Translations under genes and position numbers: made by a program
From: Prevotella sp.
GTDB lineage: Bacteria; Bacteroidota; Bacteroidia; Bacteroidales; Bacteroidaceae
Length of the DNA stretch: 64,000 bases
Reading direction: 5' to 3'
Assembly (NCBI GenBank): GCA_017471465.1
Contig: JAFUTI010000025.1
Coordinates: 35,994 to 99,993 of the forward strand
The notes under the pieces: model-generated
Told to the model about the DNA's origin: nothing
Seen by the model: the letters and a program-made list of their open reading frames with translations, nothing else
Database searches by the model: none
In this document: in pieces, positions 58,626 through 64,000 of the stretch
Layout of the letters: every line of letters starts with the position of its first letter
Numbering within the stretch: position 1 is the stretch's first letter

Positions 58626-60353
58626 ATGGCAAACTATTATAGTGACCACCCAGAGATTGGATTCTATCTGAACCATCCTCTGATGAAGCGCATTGTTGAA
58701 CTCAAAGAGCGCAACTTTGCCGATGCAAAGGAATATGACTATGCTCCCGTTGACCTGGGCGATGCCATCGAGAACTACAAGCAGATTCTCGACATCACTG
58801 GCGACGTGGCTGCTAACATCATCGCGCCTAACGCTGAGGACGTAGACCTTGAAGGTCCGCACCTTGAGAACGGCCGCATGATCTACGCCTCTAAGACCTA
58901 CGAGAACCTAGATGCAACCCGCAAGGCTGGCCTCTGGGGTGTCTCCATGCCTCGTCGTTACGGCGGTCTGAACCTGCCTAACGCAGTATTCTCTATGCTC
59001 TCTGAGATGATTTCGGCTGCTGATGCCGGTTTCCAGAACATCTGGAGCTTGCAGAGCTGTATCGACACCCTGTATGAGTTCGGTAGCGAGGAGCAGCGCC
59101 AGAAGTATATCCCCCGTGTTTGTGCTGGTGAGGGTATGAGTATGGACCTCACGGAGCCCGATGCCGGTTCTGACCTGCAGCGCGTCATGCTGAAGGCCAC
59201 CTTCGACGAGAAGGAGAACTGCTGGCGTCTGAACGGTGTGAAGCGCTTCATCACCAATGGGGACAGCGACATCCACCTTGTGCTGGCTCGCTCTGAGGAA
59301 GGCACAAAGGACGGACGTGGTCTGTCGATGTTCATCTACGACAAGCGTCAGGGTGGTGTCAACGTACGTCACATCGAGCACAAACTTGGTATCCACGGAT
59401 CTCCTACCTGTGAGCTCACCTATAAGAATGCTAAGGCAGAGCTCTGCGGTAGCACCCGTCTAGGACTTATCAAGTATGTGATGGCTCTGATGAACGGTGC
59501 CCGTCTGGGTATCGCTGCACAGTCGGTAGGTGTTGAGCAGGAGGCTTACAACGAGGGTCTGGCCTACGCCAAGGAGCGCCAGCAGTTTGGTGAGGCTATC
59601 ATCAACTTCCCCGCTGTTTACGATATGCTCTCTCGCATGAAGGCTAAGCTCGATGCTGGTCGTTCACTGCTCTACGAGACAGCTTGCTACGTTGACGTTT
59701 ACAAGTGCCTCGAGGATATCGAGCGCGACCGCAAGCTCACACCCGAGGAGAAGCAGGAACTGAAGAAGTACCAGCGCTTGGCTGATGCCTTCACACCGCT
59801 GGCCAAGGGTATGAACTCTGAGTACGCCAACCAGAACGCCTACGACGCCATCTCTATCCACGGTGGTTCAGGCTTCATCATGGAGTACAAGAGCCAGCGT
59901 CTGTTCCGCGACGCCCGTATCTTCTCTATCTACGAGGGTACCACACAGTTGCAGGTTGTTGCTGCTATCCGCTACATCACCAACGGCACCATGCTGAACA
60001 ATATCAAGGATATGTTCGCTGCACTTCCTGAGAACGCTGATGCTGCTCTGAAGGCTCGTGTAGAAAAGCTCATCCCCGTTTACGAGGAGGCTCTCGCTGC
60101 AGTAAAGGCTCTTGAGAATCAGGATGCACAGGACTTCCTGGCTCGTCGTCTGTACGATATGACTGCCGAACTCGTGATGTCTCTGCTTATCATCCGCGAT
60201 GCTGCCAAGGCTCCCGAGCTGTTCGCCAAGAGCGCTCAGGTTTATGTCCGCATGACAGAGGAAGATGTCTTTGGTAAGTCTGCTTACATCAAGGCCTTCC
60301 GCGTTGAGGACCTTGAGAGTTTCAAGGCTGCAGAGGTAGAGACTGCTGAGTAA
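58626..60353 (+). CDS. Acyl-CoA dehydrogenase with C-terminal extension
   Basis: The 575-residue flavoenzyme oxidises an acyl-CoA and passes electrons to the EtfAB encoded just upstream. Family blocks are 'MDLTEPDAGSDLQRVM', 'GVKRFITNGDSDIHLVLARS', 'GSPTCELTYKNAKAE' and 'ISIHGGSGFI'; the catalytic Glu is Glu437 in 'FSIYEGTTQLQ'. It is about 190 residues longer than the standard enzyme, with an N-terminal addition and a helical C-terminal domain like that of long AcdB/FadE-type enzymes. Its codon use is biased to frequent codons, which suggests high expression. Crotonyl/butyryl-CoA metabolism or amino-acid fermentation are possible; the substrate is not visible. Confidence 0.93.
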   Translation: MANYYSDHPEIGFYLNHPLMKRIVELKERNFADAKEYDYAPVDLGDAIENYKQILDITGDVAANIIAPNAEDVDLEGPHLENGRMIYASKTYENLDATRKAGLWGVSMPRRYGGLNLPNAVFSMLSEMISAADAGFQNIWSLQSCIDTLYEFGSEEQRQKYIPRVCAGEGMSMDLTEPDAGSDLQRVMLKATFDEKENCWRLNGVKRFITNGDSDIHLVLARSEEGTKDGRGLSMFIYDKRQGGVNVRHIEHKLGIHGSPTCELTYKNAKAELCGSTRLGLIKYVMALMNGARLGIAAQSVGVEQEAYNEGLAYAKERQQFGEAIINFPAVYDMLSRMKAKLDAGRSLLYETACYVDVYKCLEDIERDRKLTPEEKQELKKYQRLADAFTPLAKGMNSEYANQNAYDAISIHGGSGFIMEYKSQRLFRDARIFSIYEGTTQLQVVAAIRYITNGTMLNNIKDMFAALPENADAALKARVEKLIPVYEEALAAVKALENQDAQDFLARRLYDMTAELVMSLLIIRDAAKAPELFAKSAQVYVRMTEEDVFGKSAYIKAFRVEDLESFKAAEVETAE

Positions 60354-60832
60354 TGACTGATAAAGAATTGGACGAAAGAGTCAACCGTGCGGTTGATAAT
60401 TTCATGGCCGGATATGGCTGCTGCCAAAGTGTGGTGGCAGCCTTTTCCGACCTTTATGGTTTAGACGAGACTATGGCCAAGCGCATCGCTGCAGGCTTTG
60501 GCGGTGGAGTAGGTCGTATGCGCATGATGTGCGGTGCCGTCTCGGGCATAGTGATGCTTGTGGGTCTTGACTGCGGTCAGACAGAGGGTAGCGATCGCGA
60601 GGGCAAGTCTGCCTGTTATAAGGTTGTCCAGCAGCTGCTTGAGAAATCGAAGCAGGAGAATGGCAGCCTCATTTGTGCTGAAATCCTTGGCATAAAAGGC
60701 CACGATAAGGCTCCAAACAGTTATGTCACTTCACCCCGCACAGCCGAGTATTATAAGACTCGCCCCTGTGTTGCCAAGGTAGAAAGCGCTGCCCGTATCT
60801 TTGCCGACTATCTGAAATCTAAAGATAGTTGA
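60353..60832 (+). CDS. C_GCAxxG_C_C family protein
   Basis: The 159-residue protein overlaps the dehydrogenase stop by one base. It carries the cysteine pattern of the C_GCAxxG_C_C family: 'GYGCCQSVVAAF' near residues 20-31, 'GFGGGVGRMRMMCGAVSGI' in the middle and further cysteines 'LDCG', 'CYKVV' and 'LICAEIL'. The family is thought to bind a metal or redox cofactor; some members are annotated as redox-active. Its place at the end of an etf/acyl-CoA dehydrogenase operon suggests a redox or maturation function for that system, which is inference. Confidence 0.88.
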   Translation: MTDKELDERVNRAVDNFMAGYGCCQSVVAAFSDLYGLDETMAKRIAAGFGGGVGRMRMMCGAVSGIVMLVGLDCGQTEGSDREGKSACYKVVQQLLEKSKQENGSLICAEILGIKGHDKAPNSYVTSPRTAEYYKTRPCVAKVESAARIFADYLKSKDS

Positions 60833-60858
60833 CGTCGGCATGACGTTTTGAAAACTGT

Positions 60859-60915
60859 AATGTCTTACCCTGAAAAACGTTGAATCAAAAACAACGTTTT
60901 TCCGGGTAAGACATT
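60859..60915 (+). terminator. Strong long-stem terminator
   Basis: A 24-base inverted repeat with a single mismatch, 60859-60882 and 60892-60915, around a 9-base A-rich loop, followed by ATTTGG. It isolates the etf operon from the GH95 gene; the A-rich left flank and T-rich right arm could also serve in the other direction. Confidence 0.85.
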
Positions 60916-61074
60916 ATTTGGAAACAAGGGAGAGGAAACCTGTGCTCAGCTAAATGGGAGAAAATCGTACTTTTAGGGTGCGAAATAAAACATTTATCCA
61001 CATTTGTGGCAGAGAAGGACTATTTTCCACCCCTTTCTGTACGATACTCACCATAGTATAGCTTGCTTTATCCG

Positions 61075-61082
61075 TACTTTTG
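61075..61082 (+). promoter_or_regulatory. -7 box upstream of the GH95 gene
   Basis: TACTTTTG lies 38 bases before the ATG at 61121; no clear -33 box. Confidence 0.5.
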
Positions 61083-61120
61083 CAATCAGAACGAAACAGT
61101 AACAAATTACTTAAAGAAAA

Positions 61121-64000
61121 ATGAAACTGAACAACAAATCGAAAACGAAGCGGATGGCACTGGTACTGCTTACTCTGCTTCTGAGTGTGATGAATGCTAC
61201 TGCTGCCCAGACAACAGTAGCCAGATGGGAGTTTACTACAGGTTACGATGTGGAAAAGAACGGCACCACAGCTGTCTATACTCCAAACACGTTAGGGTGG
61301 TCGGCGCTGGCCAATACGAAGTGGACTACGCTACAGCCCTATTTCCTGCCCAACGAGTGTGCGCTGGTGCCTGAGGAGTGCCAGGTTACGCTACACACCA
61401 GCGATGGCAAGTGGCAGGTGACGTCGAGTGGCTCTACACCAAACTATCTGTTGCGTCTTAATACTGCCTCCATCGACAAGTTTACTGCCAAGGCCGACTA
61501 TACAGACGGTTCTAAGCACGACCAGTATTTTGAGGTGTCGATGCCTACCACCAGCCTGAGTCATCTGAAACTGAACTTTGCCATTGGCGACGGCTCCAGT
61601 TCATCCACAAAATTCGGCGTGGTCTATTCAACGGATGGAGGCACCACATGGACGATACTGGATGACTACACGTCGGGAGCCCACTGGAATACTTATGTCG
61701 ATGCCAACTACGACCTGAATGCTGACAATAAAGAGCGACTGATAGTACGCATGCTCATACAGTCGGCTACGAAGACCAGCAACTATAATCTGAAGTATGT
61801 AAACATACTGGCAGAAGACACGCAGGCTCCGCGCCTGCAGAGTATTACTCCTGTTAATGGCAGCACTGGTGTGCTGACCACAGGAAAGGTCATTATGCTC
61901 TTCAACGAGGGAGTACAATTGGCGTCTGGTGCTACGGCCACGCTGACTAACAACGCCACGGGAAGTAAACAGACTCTCGTGCCTGCAGTAAATATTAATA
62001 AGGTGTCGTTTGCGTATGCCGACCTCGATCTGAGTACCTCTTATACCCTCACGCTGCCTGCCAACTCACTTTCCGACATGGCTGGCAATGTCTATCAAGA
62101 CGATATCACCACTACATTCACTACCGGCGACACTCGTCCTGTACCACCACCTGTGCTCGACAGCCACAACCGGCTGTGGTACCACCGTCCCGCCGGTTAC
62201 TGGGAAGAGGCGTTGCCCCTTGGCAACGGCCGCCTGGGAGCGATGGTCAGCGGTAGCGTGGCGAAGGACACGCTTCAATTGAACGAGGACACCTTCTGGG
62301 GACAGTCGCCCAACAAAAACTACAATGCCAATGCCAAGAACGTGTTGGCACAGGTGCAGCAGCTCATTTTCAATAAGGACTATGCCGCAGCCCAGAAACT
62401 GGCTATCCCCAACTGGATGTCGCAAGCCTCACACGGCGCACAGTATCAGGCTGCCGGCTGCGTGCTGCTGGGATTCCCCGGTCACCGCTATGACGACGAG
62501 GAGCCCGGACAGACCGACGGTGCCGTGGACGCACAGGGCTACGTGCGCTCGCTGGACATGAACAATGCCACCGCCGTGACCACCTACGTCGTCAACGGTG
62601 TCACCTATACGCGTACCGTATTCACATCGCTCACCGACAATGTGACGCTGATGCGCATCGAGGCCTCCGAGGCCGGACGGCTGGACTTCAACCTCTGCTT
62701 TGCAGCCCCCATCAAGACGAACATGGAGAAGATGGGCGTGAACAAGATAACTGCCGACGGCATGCTGGAGGCATCGCTCGTGCCGGGACGCACGCAGTCG
62801 GAGAACGTAGACAACAAGCTACAGTGCTACACCTTCATCAAGGTCATCAACGAGGGTGGTACGCAGACCACTACCGGCAAGCAGAACGTGATACAGGGAG
62901 GACTGGTGGCCAGCCAGACCGGTGCGCCCACCATCGAGGTGAGTGGAGCCACGGCAGCCACCATCGTCATCTCGTCGGCCACCAACTTCGTCAACTACAA
63001 CGACATCAGTGCCGACGCTGAGGCCAAGGCACTGGCCTATATGAACAGCTATCTGAACAGCGGGAAGAGCTTTGCTTCGGCACTGGCCGACCACGCTGCC
63101 AAATACCGTGAACAGTTCGACCGCGTCAGCCTCGACCTGGGCAGCAACAGCGTCCAGGAGCAGAAGGACACCGAGACACGCATCAAGGAGTTCCGCTCCG
63201 TGGGAGGCAACGACCCAGGGCTGATAGCCAACTACTTCCAGTTTGGCCGTTATCTGCTCATCTCCTCCTCACAGCCTGGCACCCAGCCCGCCAACCTGCA
63301 GGGTATCTGGAATCCCAATGCCCGCCAATATCCGGCATGGGACTCGAAATACACGTCGAACATCAACGTGGAGATGAACTACTGGCCTGCCGAGGTCGCC
63401 AACCTCAGCGAGTGTCACAACCCGTTCATCGAGATGGTGAAGGATGTCAGCATCACCGGTGCCGAGACAGCTGATAAAATGTACGGCGCACGCGGCTGGG
63501 CATTGCACCACAATACCGACCTCTGGCGTACTACAGGTGCCGTGGACAACGGTTCTGTGGGTGTATGGCCGACTTGCAACGCCTGGTTCTGCTCACACCT
63601 ATGGGAAAAGTACCTCTTCAGCGGTGACAAACAGTATCTGGCCGAAGTCTATCCCGTACTGAAGGGCTGTGCTCAGTTCTTCCAGGACATTCTCGTAGAA
63701 GACCCCAACACACACTATAAAGTCGTATGCCCCTCCAACTCGCCCGAAAACCATCCCGGCATCGGCAAATATACCGATGACAACGGCAAGGAGATGAACT
63801 GCGCTCTCTTTGGCGGCGTGGCCATGGACAACCAGATGGTCTTCGACGTGCTGAAGAATACTGCAGAGGCTGCCCGCATCTTAGGAACCGATGCCGAACT
63901 GGCCGACCAACTGGATGCGCTGAAGGCGCAACTGACTCCCTATAAGATTGGTAAGTATGGACAGATACAGGAATGGCAGGAGGACTGGGACAAGGAAAAC
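61121..64000 (+). CDS. GH95 family glycoside hydrolase, alpha-L-fucosidase-like (3' partial)
   Basis: An open frame starts at 61121 (MKLNNKSKTKRM) and runs off the right edge without a stop, at least 960 codons. A signal peptide (to about residue 32, TAAQ) is followed by a beta-rich N-terminal domain (about 33-235), an SbsA-like Ig domain (about 236-340, 'LQSITPVNGSTGVLTTGKV') and the GH95 catalytic part: 'ALPLGNGRLGAMVSG' and 'LNEDTFWGQSPN' in the N-terminal beta domain, 'NVEMNYWPAE' with the active-site Asn pair, and 'GQIQEWQEDWD' with the Glu that corresponds to the general acid, just before the edge. GH95 enzymes invert alpha-1,2-fucosyl (some alpha-galactosyl) linkages in host glycans, milk oligosaccharides or xyloglucan. 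Transcribed from its own promoter. Confidence 0.92.
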   Translation, partial: MKLNNKSKTKRMALVLLTLLLSVMNATAAQTTVARWEFTTGYDVEKNGTTAVYTPNTLGWSALANTKWTTLQPYFLPNECALVPEECQVTLHTSDGKWQVTSSGSTPNYLLRLNTASIDKFTAKADYTDGSKHDQYFEVSMPTTSLSHLKLNFAIGDGSSSSTKFGVVYSTDGGTTWTILDDYTSGAHWNTYVDANYDLNADNKERLIVRMLIQSATKTSNYNLKYVNILAEDTQAPRLQSITPVNGSTGVLTTGKVIMLFNEGVQLASGATATLTNNATGSKQTLVPAVNINKVSFAYADLDLSTSYTLTLPANSLSDMAGNVYQDDITTTFTTGDTRPVPPPVLDSHNRLWYHRPAGYWEEALPLGNGRLGAMVSGSVAKDTLQLNEDTFWGQSPNKNYNANAKNVLAQVQQLIFNKDYAAAQKLAIPNWMSQASHGAQYQAAGCVLLGFPGHRYDDEEPGQTDGAVDAQGYVRSLDMNNATAVTTYVVNGVTYTRTVFTSLTDNVTLMRIEASEAGRLDFNLCFAAPIKTNMEKMGVNKITADGMLEASLVPGRTQSENVDNKLQCYTFIKVINEGGTQTTTGKQNVIQGGLVASQTGAPTIEVSGATAATIVISSATNFVNYNDISADAEAKALAYMNSYLNSGKSFASALADHAAKYREQFDRVSLDLGSNSVQEQKDTETRIKEFRSVGGNDPGLIANYFQFGRYLLISSSQPGTQPANLQGIWNPNARQYPAWDSKYTSNINVEMNYWPAEVANLSECHNPFIEMVKDVSITGAETADKMYGARGWALHHNTDLWRTTGAVDNGSVGVWPTCNAWFCSHLWEKYLFSGDKQYLAEVYPVLKGCAQFFQDILVEDPNTHYKVVCPSNSPENHPGIGKYTDDNGKEMNCALFGGVAMDNQMVFDVLKNTAEAARILGTDAELADQLDALKAQLTPYKIGKYGQIQEWQEDWDKEN

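Noticed and set aside
60859-60915. Insertion-sequence end or integron-type site
   Set aside because: A single long stem with an A-rich loop right after an operon end is best explained as a terminator; no transposase or second copy is visible.

Overview
The window looks like a chromosomal segment of a Bacteroidota species, most likely Prevotellaceae (Prevotella/Segatella and relatives). The main evidence is repeated promoters with the Bacteroidota -7 box TAnnTTTG and an upstream TTTG about 20 bases away, Mfa1/Mfa2-type (type V) fimbrial lipoproteins, secreted proteins ending in a type IX-like 'LAGQRV..PTKGLYI..GKKV' sorting motif, a C10 (interpain/streptopain-like) protease, C25 (gingipain-like) proteases, and families such as DUF3575, DUF3822, DUF4332, DUF4876, DUF5687, DUF6575 and DUF6850. 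The left-end gene lacks its 5' end and the right-end gene lacks its 3' end. I saw no rRNA, tRNA, CRISPR array, riboswitch or transposase. No gene-free stretch exceeds 300 bases; the longest, 60833-61120, holds a strong terminator hairpin and a promoter.

Layout. 1-2158: end of a secreted sorted protein and a 51-residue small protein. 2337-3247: a two-gene cassette (unknown + DUF6575). 3288-5812: trmO and a sensor kinase, divergent from overlapping promoters. 10583-5853 (minus): envelope operon with deacetylase, GT2, MerR regulator, alpha/beta hydrolase and 5'-nucleotidase. 10697-13489: alaS. 13634-27746: fimbrial locus (DUF3575/OmpA protein, three pilin-like lipoproteins, an Mfa2/FimB anchor, a 1779-residue surface protein) interrupted by a PIN toxin-antitoxin pair. 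28726-29277 (minus): BASS transporter and Sfp-type phosphopantetheinyl transferase; 29411: DUF4332. 30026-41906: a seven-gene locus with TonB receptor, DUF4876 lipoprotein, DUF6850 barrel, two C25-like proteases with HEAT-like repeats, a papain-like protease and a short HmuY-like lipoprotein. I infer that it takes up heme or a similar nutrient from degraded host or dietary protein. 41933-44779: RecD-like helicase divergent from DUF3822-rsmD. 54195-44721 (minus): tandem SGNH esterase, C10 protease, a second small protein of the same type, dnaG, queD, queE, cls. 54336-56444: DUF5687 permease and ABC ATPase. 56582-60832: etfB, etfA, acyl-CoA dehydrogenase, C_GCAxxG_C_C protein. 61121-end: GH95 alpha-L-fucosidase-like enzyme.

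The most unusual signal is not a gene. Short tandem arrays with 7-base units (CGAGGTN, CTCAACT, AAAAGCC, GCCAAGA, ATGGATA) and a GC-rich palindromic element lie inside reading frames, including the housekeeping genes alaS, dnaG, queE and etfB, and are translated as extra peptide. The CGAGGTN heptamer has no stop codon in any of its six frames. Arrays with 8- or 9-base units, which do contain stops, occur only between genes. This resembles the heptanucleotide STRR repeats of cyanobacteria and the protein-invading palindromic elements of Rickettsia. I know of no description of it in Prevotella, but could not search.
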